In this document: positions 26,826 through 35,729 of the stretch, piece after piece
How the letters are laid out: every line of letters begins with the position of its first letter
Numbering within the stretch: the stretch's first letter is position 1
From: JAJPHW01 sp963799065
Lineage (GTDB): Bacteria; Acidobacteriota; Terriglobia; Terriglobales; Acidobacteriaceae
Length of the DNA stretch: 64,000 bases
NCBI GenBank assembly: GCA_963799065.1
Contig: CAWCVJ010000003.1
Coordinates: 558,001-622,000, forward strand
Direction of reading: 5' to 3'
Made by a program: the position numbers and the translations under genes
Notes under the pieces: generated by a model
What the model saw: the letters and a program-made list of their open reading frames with translations, nothing else
Databases searched by the model: none
Told to the model about the DNA's origin: nothing

Positions 26826-27794
26826 TTACGATGGCAGTTCGTATTTCGTCTGGGGGTAGAAGTAGCTGAACATGATCCAAAGCATGGCGATTATAATCAG
26901 CGCGAAAACGCTGCCTTCGGGGCCGACCGTGCCGCCAGTGATCCAGCGGCTGCCGTGAAAGGAAGTGTTCAGTAAATGGCCTTGCGAAATCGTCCCGCTG
27001 TCGGGGACGGAGTAGAAGTAGCTCTCGGCCCAATCCCACGAGGCGTGAAAGCCGACGGCCCACCATAAGGTTCCGGTGCGATACAGGGTGAGGCAGAAAA
27101 ACAGGCCGATCAAACCGGCGGCCAGCGCGCCCATCCAAGCCTCGCCCTGGTTGCTCAGGTGGACCGCGCCGAAGAGAGTCGAAAAGATCAGCGCGGAGGG
27201 CCAGAAACCGATTCCTTGCGTCAGGGTAAACAAAGAGTAGCCGCGAAATAGAAACTCTTCGAAGAATCCGACCAGCAGGAAAACGGCTCCCCAAAACGCG
27301 GCGTACTTGAAAATGCGAGGGCCATGCAGAGCTAAACCTCCGAGCGAAAAGCCCTGCGCGCCCCGGATGAACAGCAGCAGCAAACTTAAGGACGCGAAGC
27401 CCCAACCGACGCCGACCCAGAATTGCCTTCCGAAGGCGCCGGCTCGCGGCAAGCCATAAGTTCCGAGCGGACGTTTTTCGATCTTAGCCATGATCAGCGC
27501 CGGCACAAACGCCGCGATCACGCTGGCGATCTCGGCGATCATCTGTCCCCACACCGACGGAAGAGTATGGGGAGGAATTCCGCGGCGCAGCGCGGCGCTG
27601 ATGGTCACCAAAGTCAGTCCGAAAAGAACGATGTAGAGCAGAAGCCGCCATCCCGAACGAAGTCCCGATGAGCCCACGAATAAGGCCGTCGATGATGGAG
27701 CGGATTTCGATGGAGCGGATTTCGGCAAGGGTGTCGCGGCAGGCGAATGATTGGTCAACTCACCTTGCGGGTCCAAGTTGGAAGCATCGCTCAT
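26826..27794 (-). CDS. CPBP-family intramembrane protease
   Basis: 322 residues from the ATG at 27794 (I prefer it to starts 6 and 19 codons upstream; the N-terminal 45 residues are soluble and Pro/Ser-rich). Seven to eight membrane helices follow. The CPBP motifs are present: FEEFLFRGY (EExxxR, about 218-223), FSTLFGAVHL (FxxxH) and HASWDWAES near the end. The family includes CaaX-type proteases and bacteriocin-processing or -immunity proteins. No bacteriocin gene is near. It is divergent from the membrane protein at 27861. Confidence 0.9.
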   Translation of the reverse strand: MSDASNLDPQGELTNHSPAATPLPKSAPSKSAPSSTALFVGSSGLRSGWRLLLYIVLFGLTLVTISAALRRGIPPHTLPSVWGQMIAEIASVIAAFVPALIMAKIEKRPLGTYGLPRAGAFGRQFWVGVGWGFASLSLLLLFIRGAQGFSLGGLALHGPRIFKYAAFWGAVFLLVGFFEEFLFRGYSLFTLTQGIGFWPSALIFSTLFGAVHLSNQGEAWMGALAAGLIGLFFCLTLYRTGTLWWAVGFHASWDWAESYFYSVPDSGTISQGHLLNTSFHGSRWITGGTVGPEGSVFALIIIAMLWIMFSYFYPQTKYELPS

Positions 27795-27860
27795 GGTTAT
27801 CCGGAGAATCGGTCGAGATACGCAGATTAGCATACGCCGTGATAAAACCATGATTCAGCC

Positions 27861-29090
27861 ATGAGCAGATTTTTTACACACGAGCGCTTTGGACATCCCC
27901 AATTCATTGCAGGGCTTTTCCTGTTCGCATTCCTGGCGCAGGCGGGCTGGCTCACTTTGCGCAAAGCACCGACCGAAGTGGATGCGAGCGAACTCTTTCG
28001 CATCCATGAAGGCTGGGCTCAGCTGCAACGCCAGGGGATCGCCGGAACTCCCAATGACGCGCGGCTTGAAGCAGGAGTTACGCTTCCGTCGGAGGTGGAA
28101 GTGAATGAAGGCTATGACCCCAATCATTCGCCGTTGTGGTACCTTCTTGCGGCTGCGCCGATGGCGACTTGGGCCGGGCCCGGACATGGCGAAGACTGGG
28201 TCGTGCGTAACTGGGGATGGCTTTCAGCCGCGCCGTATCTGCTCTTAGGCGTGGCGCTGGGCGCGTCGTTGTGGTACGTTTCGCGACGCCTGTATGGGAA
28301 TGCGGGGGGTTACATCGCGCTAACGCTTTACTCTTTCTCGCCCGGAATTCTGCGGGCCAGCGCACTGTGGCACACGCCGCCGGAGATGGGAGCGGCCTGG
28401 GGGAGTTTCGGCGCGATCTTTACCTCCATTGCCGTGGCGCACACTCTTTATGCCCCGCGCGAAGTCATTCTGTGGAATTGGCGGAGAACCCTGTTGCTCG
28501 GCTTGTCCTTCGCGCTGGCGATCGGCTGTCAATTTTCGCTCGTTGTTCTCGTTCCGGTTGGGCTAGGTCTCATGCTTTACTTGGCGCCGGATCGTCGTCG
28601 AGCTGCGGCGACCATTTGGGCCGCGTCGCTTGGCATCGCCTGTTTTCTGGTTTATGCGGCGTATGGATTTCACTCCGATGCGACGGGACATAGTTTGAGT
28701 CACGCCAATTTCTTCGTCTGGGAAGCTAGGTCATTCGGAATGGCGGGAGCCTATCGCCAATTGGTTATTCAGCTCGGACTCGCGAGCCCCGTCGCCTTGC
28801 TAGCATTTCCCGCGGGATTATGCGCTTACCTGCTGTGGCCTCGCGCCCGTTACTTTGGCAACAGCGCTCCATTACTGGTGGTCGCACTCTGTCTGCTATT
28901 GGCGCTGGCGAATCCGCAATATCCGGGCATGGGTTTCGTGCTGGTCGCTCTGCCCTTCATTTTCGTGTTTATTGCCGGAATTGCCGCCGACCTGCTCGAA
29001 ACCTCCGACCGCAAACTAGTCCAGACCTGCATTGGGAGTCTATTAGTGGTCAGTTCGACTTGGAATGTATGGCAATTATTGCGGGTGTGA
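27861..29090 (+). CDS. Polytopic membrane protein, glycosyltransferase-C-like
   Basis: 409 residues with about 9-10 predicted membrane helices. The first loop after helix 1 is long (about 35-85) and carries acidic and aromatic residues (FRIHEGWAQLQR, EVEVNEGYDPNHSPLWYLL), the layout of GT-C or PMT-type lipid-linked sugar transferases. The classical DE or DxD pair is not obvious, so the assignment rests on topology. It overlaps nothing and is followed by two secreted-protein genes on the same strand. Confidence 0.6.
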   Translation: MSRFFTHERFGHPQFIAGLFLFAFLAQAGWLTLRKAPTEVDASELFRIHEGWAQLQRQGIAGTPNDARLEAGVTLPSEVEVNEGYDPNHSPLWYLLAAAPMATWAGPGHGEDWVVRNWGWLSAAPYLLLGVALGASLWYVSRRLYGNAGGYIALTLYSFSPGILRASALWHTPPEMGAAWGSFGAIFTSIAVAHTLYAPREVILWNWRRTLLLGLSFALAIGCQFSLVVLVPVGLGLMLYLAPDRRRAAATIWAASLGIACFLVYAAYGFHSDATGHSLSHANFFVWEARSFGMAGAYRQLVIQLGLASPVALLAFPAGLCAYLLWPRARYFGNSAPLLVVALCLLLALANPQYPGMGFVLVALPFIFVFIAGIAADLLETSDRKLVQTCIGSLLVVSSTWNVWQLLRV

Positions 29091-29241
29091 CGGGGAGTCG
29101 AGTGTTGGGCAAGTCCGCGGCGTTGACGTTGAGTGACAGCCATGGGAGCTGGAATGCCCCGGCTTTCCCTAAAAAATACCGCAACCCCCAGCCTCGTCCC
29201 ATGTTCTAATCTGATAAGAGCAGCAGCGCGGGAGGTTGCCC

Positions 29242-29925
29242 ATGCATTCCAGCCGTCTTATCGGTTTTATAATCCTGGTGGCGTTGTTCGCTTCCGCATC
29301 GCACGCCCAAACCGCCCACGGCCTTCCGCCGTCGGTCACCTCGACCGGGTTTGGCCACAGCGGAAGCGCTCCTCGCGGACTCGCTCCTAGCGTAGGCTCG
29401 ATAAATTTCGGTGGCGTTCCCTCGGCTAACCGTTCGGGTCGCGGCGTTGGCAACACGCATCGCGGCTACAATCCTTCCTACAATTCGAATCGCGGCCGCA
29501 ACAATTACGGATACGGCGCGGTCTACGGCGTTCCTTACTTCTATCCTTATGTAAGCGACGACTCTGACAGCGGCTCGCCCGATGACGACGAGTACAGCGG
29601 GGGCCCGACCATATTCGATCGCCGCGGTCCGGGCACGCCCGTCGCGCAGGATTCGCCGCCGGCGTACTCCGATGGGACGACGCAAAACCCGCAATCTTCC
29701 CGCGAGGAACCGGCGATTGATCAGCCCGACACCGTTCTCATCTTTAAAGACGGCCACAGCGTTGAAATCGAAAACTACGCCATCGTCGGTCCAACGCTAT
29801 ACGAGGTTTCCTCGGGACAACGGCACAAGATCGCGCTGGCCGACCTCGACCTCGCCGCCACCGCAAAACAAAACGACGAACGCGGCGTGGACTTTCAGGT
29901 ACCTAATCCCGTGCAAGCAAATTGA
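29242..29925 (+). CDS. Secreted Gly/Ser-rich protein, paralogue 1
   Basis: 227 residues from the ATG at 29242 (GGAGG six bases upstream). It has a signal peptide (about 1-22), then a low-complexity Gly/Ser/Asn/Tyr-rich region (about 30-105), an acidic stretch, and a compact C-terminal module (about 165-220) reading DTVLIFKDGHSVEIENYAIV and GQRHKIALADLDLAAT. The same module ends the next gene. I do not recognise it. The two genes are two bases apart and are certainly co-transcribed. Confidence 0.72.
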   Translation: MHSSRLIGFIILVALFASASHAQTAHGLPPSVTSTGFGHSGSAPRGLAPSVGSINFGGVPSANRSGRGVGNTHRGYNPSYNSNRGRNNYGYGAVYGVPYFYPYVSDDSDSGSPDDDEYSGGPTIFDRRGPGTPVAQDSPPAYSDGTTQNPQSSREEPAIDQPDTVLIFKDGHSVEIENYAIVGPTLYEVSSGQRHKIALADLDLAATAKQNDERGVDFQVPNPVQAN

Positions 29926-29926
29926 T

Positions 29927-30589
29927 ATGGCAATACGCCTGATCCGCGGATGCTTCACGATCACGCTGGTCGCTTTGTCCGCCGCTCCCGCAGCATGGGG
30001 TCAGGTGCGGGGAGGCTTCGCCGCGCACGCATCGTTCGGCGGCTCCAGCCGTGGAACCGCGAGCTTTCATCGCTCAGCCCGCTTCGGGTCAGCCGTCATC
30101 TTCAGCGATCCTTATTACTACGGTGACTATGCGTCTGGCGGCTTTGTCGAGGACGGTCCGCCGCGGTTTTTTGTTCTCCCGCAGCCCGCACCTCCCGAGC
30201 CGCCGAGCGCACCCATTCACCCTCTACTGATCGAGCTTCAAGGCGACCACTACGTCCGAGTCGGAGAAGCGCAAAACGAAAACCATCGGATGGCCGGCCT
30301 CGAGTCTGTAGACAAACGGGGCGACCGCCCGAAAGACGCGATGGCGACATCGCGGGATTTAACGCCCACGGTATTGATCTACCGCAACGGATTTCGCGAG
30401 AATATCCCGCAATACGCCATCGTGGGGAAAACGATTTATGCGCGCGGCAACTACTGGCGGGACGGCTACTGGACGAAGAACATCCAGATCGCTGCGCTCA
30501 ATCTGCCGGCGACGATTCGCGCCAATCGGGATATCGGCGTGAACTTTGTGCTGCCAGACGGGCCCGGCGAAGTGGTCACCCGACCCTAG
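29927..30589 (+). CDS. Secreted protein, paralogue 2 of the tandem pair
   Basis: 220 residues from the ATG at 29927, one base after the previous stop. It has a signal peptide (about 1-25), a Gly/Ser/Phe-rich part (27-60) with a Tyr cluster, a Pro-rich stretch, and the same C-terminal module as its neighbour (TVLIYRNGFRENIPQYAIVG ... IQIAALNLPATIRAN). The common core suggests an ancient tandem duplication with free divergence of the N-terminal halves. Function unknown. Confidence 0.72.
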   Translation: MAIRLIRGCFTITLVALSAAPAAWGQVRGGFAAHASFGGSSRGTASFHRSARFGSAVIFSDPYYYGDYASGGFVEDGPPRFFVLPQPAPPEPPSAPIHPLLIELQGDHYVRVGEAQNENHRMAGLESVDKRGDRPKDAMATSRDLTPTVLIYRNGFRENIPQYAIVGKTIYARGNYWRDGYWTKNIQIAALNLPATIRANRDIGVNFVLPDGPGEVVTRP

Positions 30590-30658
30590 GCGATTGCAAA
30601 ACGGAGCGCCTGCATTACAATCAGCCACTAGCCGTTCCATACAACTTTGAGGTTTCTC

Positions 30659-31651
30659 ATGATCGCGCGTCTCTCAGCCGTCTTGCTGCTCGGCACGTTC
30701 GCACCCGCCCAGAACACTCTCCAGTACACCACTACCAACGCCAACGTGAAGTATTTGTTCGCTACGGCGGAGCCGGTGCTGCGTCTGCACTCCGGCGACA
30801 TTCTGGACACCAACACGCTTGACTGCTTCGGCAATGCCTTGCGCAAGCCGGGTGACACGGTCAGCATGGCGACGGGGGATAATCCGCTAGCCGGGCCGTT
30901 TTATGTGGAAGGAGCGGAGCCGGGGGATACGCTGGCGGTGAAGATTCTCGATCTGCAAGTCGATGGCGACACCGGCGTCGGAGCGTTCTCCCCCGGCTTC
31001 GGCGCGCTCAACGGCACGAACTACACGCCAATGCTTGAAAAGCCGCTGCCCGAGCGCGTTTGGTTCTATCACATCGACCACACTGCTAACACGGCGACGT
31101 TCAAGGCGCTGGATTCCGACTTCAAAGTGCCGATTCCGGTGCATCCTTTCTTTGGATGTATTGGCGTTGCGCCCGCTAACGGCGAGGCTCGCAGCTCGCT
31201 CGTGCCAGCGGAGTTTGGCGGCAACATGGATTCGCCCGAGGCCAGCGTTGGCAACACGGTTTACTTTCCGGTAAACGTTAAAGGGGGACTGCTCTATCTC
31301 GGCGACGGCCATACCGCGATGGGCGATGGCGAAGCGGCAGGCTCTGCGATCGAAGTGCCGTTGAAGGCGCGCGTGCAACTCAGCGTGATCAAAGGCCGCA
31401 CCATTGGCTGGCCGGAGTTTGAAAACGACGACGCGATCATGACGGTCGGCGCGTATCGTCCGGTGGATGACGCGGTGCGCATTGCGCTCACCGAACTCAT
31501 CCACTGGATTCATCGCGACTACGGCTTGTCGGAGATGGACGCGTACGAGCTTGTGTCGGAAGTCGGACGGCTGCACTTGAATGAAATGGTCGATCCGAAT
31601 TATGTGGTGGTCGCGTCGATCGAGAAGAAGTATCTGCCGGGGAGGAAGTAG
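30659..31651 (+). CDS. Acetamidase/formamidase-family protein, exported
   Basis: 330 residues from the ATG at 30659, with GAGG in front. An in-frame TTG four codons upstream is possible. It has a signal peptide (about 1-16). The FmdA/AmdA fold is clear: LDTNTLDCFGNAL, AGPFYVEGAEPGDTLAVKILDL, HPFFGCIGVAPANGEA, GGNMDSPEASVGNTVYFPVNVKGGLLYLGDGHTAMGDGE (GDGH metal site) and GWPEFEND. The family hydrolyses short-chain amides in the cytosol or periplasm. Here the leader suggests export, so the substrate may be environmental. Confidence 0.88.
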   Translation: MIARLSAVLLLGTFAPAQNTLQYTTTNANVKYLFATAEPVLRLHSGDILDTNTLDCFGNALRKPGDTVSMATGDNPLAGPFYVEGAEPGDTLAVKILDLQVDGDTGVGAFSPGFGALNGTNYTPMLEKPLPERVWFYHIDHTANTATFKALDSDFKVPIPVHPFFGCIGVAPANGEARSSLVPAEFGGNMDSPEASVGNTVYFPVNVKGGLLYLGDGHTAMGDGEAAGSAIEVPLKARVQLSVIKGRTIGWPEFENDDAIMTVGAYRPVDDAVRIALTELIHWIHRDYGLSEMDAYELVSEVGRLHLNEMVDPNYVVVASIEKKYLPGRK

Positions 31652-31727
31652 GCGGGCGGAGCAATGTGTCCGGTCCTATAGCTAGAGCCTGGATAATTCG
31701 CGCACCCTCTCATCACCGCTGCCTAAA

Positions 31728-32033
31728 TCAGTTGTAAATTTGCCCGGATTCCCCTACTACCGTGACGCCTTTTACAATCTGTTCCTCCGCATCGCGAACG
31801 GAAACGGATAGCGTCGCGCCCGGCCCGGTGGGAGGAGGCACACCCAGCACAATGGCAGTCTTGACGTAAGGGTCGACTTACTGATACACCATTTTCGGCT
31901 GCTTGGGGATTTTCCCCAAGCAGGCCGTCGCCGCGAACAGTTGCGCTCCGGCTATCGCAGCTTTCCTGTTGGAGAATACTTGATTCTCTAACGCATCGAG
32001 GATACCGGTGTCCAGATTATGCAAGTGGTCCAT
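31728..32033 (-). pseudogene. Broken small lipoprotein-like ORF (possible pseudogene)
   Basis: Reading from the ATG at 32033, an open frame of 51 codons ends at TAA (31878-31880). It then continues in the same frame for 49 codons to TGA at 31728. The first half contains AAIAGAQLFAATACLGK, which resembles a lipobox at a Cys. The second half (VDPYVKTAIVLGVPPPTGPG, ATLSVSVRDAEEQIVKG) reads like protein rather than chance. The frame-preserving stop suggests a recently broken gene of about 100 codons. There is no recognisable family. Confidence 0.35.
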
Positions 32034-32133
32034 TCCAAGCGGGACTTAGATACATTATTAGGACATTGAGATTGCGCGTGACTGATTCTGTTGGGTGAGA
32101 TGCGAGGGATGCGCTCGAAACGGGATCTCATCG

Positions 32134-32142
32134 TGCTATACT
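32134..32142 (+). promoter_or_regulatory. Extended -10 element of gyrA
   Basis: TGCTATACT lies 107 bp before the gyrA ATG. It has the TG extension, as in front of gyrB. No clear -35 is seen. Confidence 0.5.
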
Positions 32143-32158
32143 TTTACTTGTATCCCAT

Positions 32159-32215
32159 AGCAAATAAATGACGTTAGACCCCTGCGGCGGGCATCTCGCC
32201 GAGGGCTTATTTGCT
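32159..32215 (+). promoter_or_regulatory. Structured leader of gyrA
   Basis: AGCAAATAA (32159-32167) pairs perfectly with TTATTTGCT (32207-32215), enclosing an inner hairpin CCC..CGGCG/CGCCG..GGG. No T tract follows. A second palindrome, AAAACGCGTTTT, lies at 32220-32231. The two sit between the -10 box and the ATG, so they are in the 5' untranslated region. Confidence 0.5.
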
Positions 32216-32248
32216 GCGCAAAACGCGTTTTCGCTCCTATAAAAATCT

Positions 32249-34921
32249 ATGGCTGACGATCAGAATCCTGAGCTTCCTTTAACGCCTCCGCCCGGTGGCG
32301 GAGACCGTGCCAATCCCTCCGGCGCCAACATTCAACCGGTCAATATCGAAGAGGAGATGAAGCGGTCGTACCTCGACTATTCGATGTCGGTGATCGTGGG
32401 CCGCGCGCTGCCCGATGTGCGTGATGGATTGAAGCCAGTGCATCGCCGCATCCTGTATCACATGTTCGATTCCGGCCTGCTGCACAATCGCCGGTATGTG
32501 AAGTGCGCCCGCGTGGTCGGCGAGACCATGGGCAAGTATCATCCGCACGGAGATACGGCGCTTTATGACGCGCTGGTGCGCATGGCGCAGCCGTTTTCGC
32601 TGCGCTATCCGCTGATCGATGGTCAGGGAAATTATGGCTCGGTCGACGACGATCCGCCGGCGGCGATGCGTTACACCGAGTGCCGCCTGGCGCGCATGGC
32701 GGAGGACCTCAACGCCGACATCGATAAAGATACGGTCGATTTTGTCCCGACCTATGACGATTCGAACGTGCAGCCCGAAGTTCTGCCCACGCGGATTCCG
32801 AATCTGCTGGTCAACGGATCGAATGGCATCGCGGTCGGCATGGCGACCAATATTCCGCCGCACAATTTGACCGAGATCGTTGAAGCGGCAATCCTGCTGG
32901 TCAACCATCCGGAGACTTCGCTGCCTGAGATTTTGAAAATCGTGAAAGGTCCGGACTTCCCGACCTACGGCATCATCCACGGCAAAGCGGGAATTTACGA
33001 GGCTTACAAAACCGGGCGCGGACGCTTTATGATGCGCGCCAAGGCTGGCATCGAGACCTTCAACAAAGATCGCCAGGCGATTATCGTTACGCAGATTCCT
33101 TATCAGGTCAGCAAGAAGCGGTTAATCGAGCGTATTGCCCAGTTGGTCAATGACAAGATAGTAGATGACATTTCCGATATCCGCGATGAGAGCGATCGCG
33201 ACGGCATGCGCATTGTGATCGAACTCAAGCGTGGCGCCGAGCCGCAGATCGTGCTCAATCAGCTCTTCAAGCACACCTCGATGCAGGAAGGTTTCAGCAT
33301 GATCTTCCTCGCCGTCGTGAACGGCCAGCCCAAAGAGATGGGCCTGATCCAGGCGATTCAGCACTTCATCGATCATCGCGTGGATGTGGTGCGGCGGCGC
33401 ACCGCTTACTTGCTGAGAAAAGCCAAAGACCGCGAACACATTCTCGAAGGCTATCTCACGGCGCTTGAACATCTCGACGCCGTCATTACGATTATTCGTG
33501 CGAGTGGCAACCGTGCCGAAGCGAGAGAGAATCTAGTCTCGTATTTTGCGGGACGCAAGATCGATATTAACGTCACGGGAAGGGCCCCTAAGGTTGATCC
33601 GGAAAAGCCTTTCACTGCGCTGCAAGCCGACGCCATTCTCGAATTGCAACTGCATCGATTGACCCGGCTCTCCATTGACGAAATCACCAAAGAACTGAAG
33701 CTCACGCGCGACAACATCGCGGAGTATGAGTTGATTCTCGGTTCCGAAAAGAAGCTGCGCGGCGTCATCATTAAAGAGCTGGAAGAAGTGAAGAAGCTCT
33801 ATGGCGACGAACGCCGCACCGTCATCGAAGACGAAGCCGCTGAGATCAGCCTCGAAGATCTAATCGCGGACGAGCAAGTTGCGGTGACGGTGAGCCATAC
33901 CGGATACCTGAAGCGCACTGCCATCTCCACTTATCGCAGCCAGCGCCGTGGTGGTACGGGACGCATGGGCATGAAGACTCGCGACGAAGATTTCGTCGAG
34001 CATTTGTTTATCGCGTCCACGCATGCCTACATTCTTATTTTCACCAATAAGGGCCGCGTCTACTGGCTGAAGGTTTACGAAATTCCCGACGTGGGCGCAG
34101 CGGGCAAGGGTAAGCACGTGGGCAATCTGGTCTCACTGCAACCCGGCGAAACGGTGCGCACCATGCTGGCCGTGCGCAATCTGGAAGAAGAAGGCCGCTT
34201 CATTTTCTTTGCCACGCGCAATGGAACGGTTAAGAAGACCGAGCTGAAAGACTTCTGCAACGTCATGCAGCGCGGAATCATTGCGATTGGTATCGAAGAG
34301 AACGACGAACTTGTCGGAGTAACGCTCACCGACGGCAGTCAAATCATTTTCCTAGCTTCGCACGATGGCCAGGCGATCCGCTTCGACGAAGGCGACGTCC
34401 GCTCCATGGGGCGCCCGGCTTACGGCGTACGCGGCATGAATCTCGACGAGAAAGATTACATCGTCGGCATGGCAACTACTGCTAAAGACGCGAAGAAAGC
34501 CGCGGCTGAGGTTGAGAAGGCCAAGGCAAAGACGGGGATCGCAGAGGCCACGGCTACAGACGAGACGCTGCCCATCAAAGGGTCGCTGATTCTGTCTGTC
34601 ACCGAAAACGGCTATGGCAAGCGAACTCCGGCGGACGAATATCGTTTGCAAAATCGTGGCGGCTCTGGAGTCATTAATGTGAAGACCACCGAACGTAATG
34701 GCAAAGTTACGGGCATCGCGCAGGTCACGGAGAATTCCGAAGTGATGCTGATCAGCCAATACGGAAAGATTATCCGCATGGACTCCAGCACCATTCGCGA
34801 GTCTGGCCGCGCCGCGCAAGGTGTGCGGCTGCTGCATCTGGAGCCGGGCGATCGGGTCGCGGCGGCAGTGGTGATTCCTCTGGAAGTGGAACCGACCAAC
34901 GGGGGCGGGCTGCTTCAGTAG
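32249..34921 (+). CDS. gyrA: DNA gyrase subunit A
   Basis: 890 residues. The breakage-rejoining domain has KPVHRRILYHMFDSG, GKYHPHGDTALYDALVRMAQ and the catalytic Tyr in AAMRYTECRLA. The C-terminal beta-pinwheel carries a GyrA box (QRRGGTG, with Thr for the usual Lys), which marks it as gyrase rather than topoisomerase IV. At the position of E. coli Ser83 it has Thr, and Asp87 is kept. An acidic/charged insertion occurs around residues 745-775. It stands alone behind a structured leader, 10.5 kb from gyrB on the same strand. Confidence 0.97.
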   Translation: MADDQNPELPLTPPPGGGDRANPSGANIQPVNIEEEMKRSYLDYSMSVIVGRALPDVRDGLKPVHRRILYHMFDSGLLHNRRYVKCARVVGETMGKYHPHGDTALYDALVRMAQPFSLRYPLIDGQGNYGSVDDDPPAAMRYTECRLARMAEDLNADIDKDTVDFVPTYDDSNVQPEVLPTRIPNLLVNGSNGIAVGMATNIPPHNLTEIVEAAILLVNHPETSLPEILKIVKGPDFPTYGIIHGKAGIYEAYKTGRGRFMMRAKAGIETFNKDRQAIIVTQIPYQVSKKRLIERIAQLVNDKIVDDISDIRDESDRDGMRIVIELKRGAEPQIVLNQLFKHTSMQEGFSMIFLAVVNGQPKEMGLIQAIQHFIDHRVDVVRRRTAYLLRKAKDREHILEGYLTALEHLDAVITIIRASGNRAEARENLVSYFAGRKIDINVTGRAPKVDPEKPFTALQADAILELQLHRLTRLSIDEITKELKLTRDNIAEYELILGSEKKLRGVIIKELEEVKKLYGDERRTVIEDEAAEISLEDLIADEQVAVTVSHTGYLKRTAISTYRSQRRGGTGRMGMKTRDEDFVEHLFIASTHAYILIFTNKGRVYWLKVYEIPDVGAAGKGKHVGNLVSLQPGETVRTMLAVRNLEEEGRFIFFATRNGTVKKTELKDFCNVMQRGIIAIGIEENDELVGVTLTDGSQIIFLASHDGQAIRFDEGDVRSMGRPAYGVRGMNLDEKDYIVGMATTAKDAKKAAAEVEKAKAKTGIAEATATDETLPIKGSLILSVTENGYGKRTPADEYRLQNRGGSGVINVKTTERNGKVTGIAQVTENSEVMLISQYGKIIRMDSSTIRESGRAAQGVRLLHLEPGDRVAAAVVIPLEVEPTNGGGLLQ

Positions 34922-34943
34922 TCGCGATGATCCGGCGCACGAT

Positions 34944-35705
34944 TTGACTGCACAGGTTGCCATCTTAATATTCGCCGCCGGAGTGATTGGGGGCGCGATC
35001 AACTCCGTTGCGGGCGGAGGCAGCTTTGTGGCGTTTCCGGCGCTGCTGTTTACGGGTGTGCCGCCCATTCCTGCGAATGCCACTAACACGGTCGCGCTAT
35101 GGGCGGGCGCGGCGGCCAGCGGCGGAGCTTACCGCAGCCGCCTTGATGTGGCCCGGCGAGTCTTGATTCCCCTGTTAGCCTCCAGCTTCGCCGGTGGAAT
35201 TCTGGGCGCGTATCTACTGGTTAAGACACCGGCACAAACCTTCCTTCAGGTATTACCCTGGTTGACTTTGAGTGCGACCCTGCTGTTTGCCTTTGGAAAA
35301 AAGCTTGCGGGCCAGCGCGCGGGCATTGCCAAGGACGCTACCGCAGCGGCCATCCTCGGCGCGGCCGGATTTCAGTTTCTGGTGGCCATCTACGGCGGCT
35401 ACTTCGGCGGAGGCATGGGGATTGTGATGCTCGCTATGCTGGCGATCATGGGTATGACCGATATACACGCGATGAACGCGCTTAAGACGGTGATGGCGCT
35501 GGTGATCAACGGAGTCGCAGTTGCGACGTTCGTCGTGGCCCGGGTGGTCTACTGGCCGCAGGCGATTGTGATGACGGCAGGGGCCATCGCGGGCGGATAT
35601 TTTGGCGCGAAGTACGCGCAGCGCGTGCCGGGGATTTATATCCGCAGTTTTGTGATTTTGGTGGGCACGGGGATGACGATTTACTTCTTCTGCAAGTCCT
35701 ACTAA
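34944..35705 (+). CDS. TauE/SafE-type (TSUP) membrane permease
   Basis: 253 residues from a TTG at 34944. No ATG or GTG is available near the N terminus. It has seven to eight membrane helices. The family signature GGAINSVAGGGSFVAFPALLFTGVPPIPANATNT, and its weaker repeat in the second half (AIYGGYFGGGMGIVMLAMLAIMGMTDIHAMNALKT), are both visible. TSUP carriers export or import sulfite, sulfoacetate or related organic anions, and the substrate is not predictable. A short hairpin follows the stop. Confidence 0.93.
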   Translation: MTAQVAILIFAAGVIGGAINSVAGGGSFVAFPALLFTGVPPIPANATNTVALWAGAAASGGAYRSRLDVARRVLIPLLASSFAGGILGAYLLVKTPAQTFLQVLPWLTLSATLLFAFGKKLAGQRAGIAKDATAAAILGAAGFQFLVAIYGGYFGGGMGIVMLAMLAIMGMTDIHAMNALKTVMALVINGVAVATFVVARVVYWPQAIVMTAGAIAGGYFGAKYAQRVPGIYIRSFVILVGTGMTIYFFCKSY

Positions 35706-35725
35706 AGGGTGTCGATTCACACCCT
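35706..35725. terminator. Hairpin after the TSUP gene
   Basis: AGGGTGT-CGATTC-ACACCCT starts one base after the TAA. Without a good T run it is a weak terminator, placed between two convergent genes. Confidence 0.5.
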
Positions 35726-35729
35726 ACGA

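Larger units (their letters stand above)
31652..32248. other. Gap of about 600 bp before gyrA
   Basis: The left half holds only a broken minus-strand ORF (31728-32033). The right half holds an extended -10 box (TGCTATACT), a structured leader and a short palindrome just before gyrA. No tRNA or full-length gene is seen. Confidence 0.5.
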
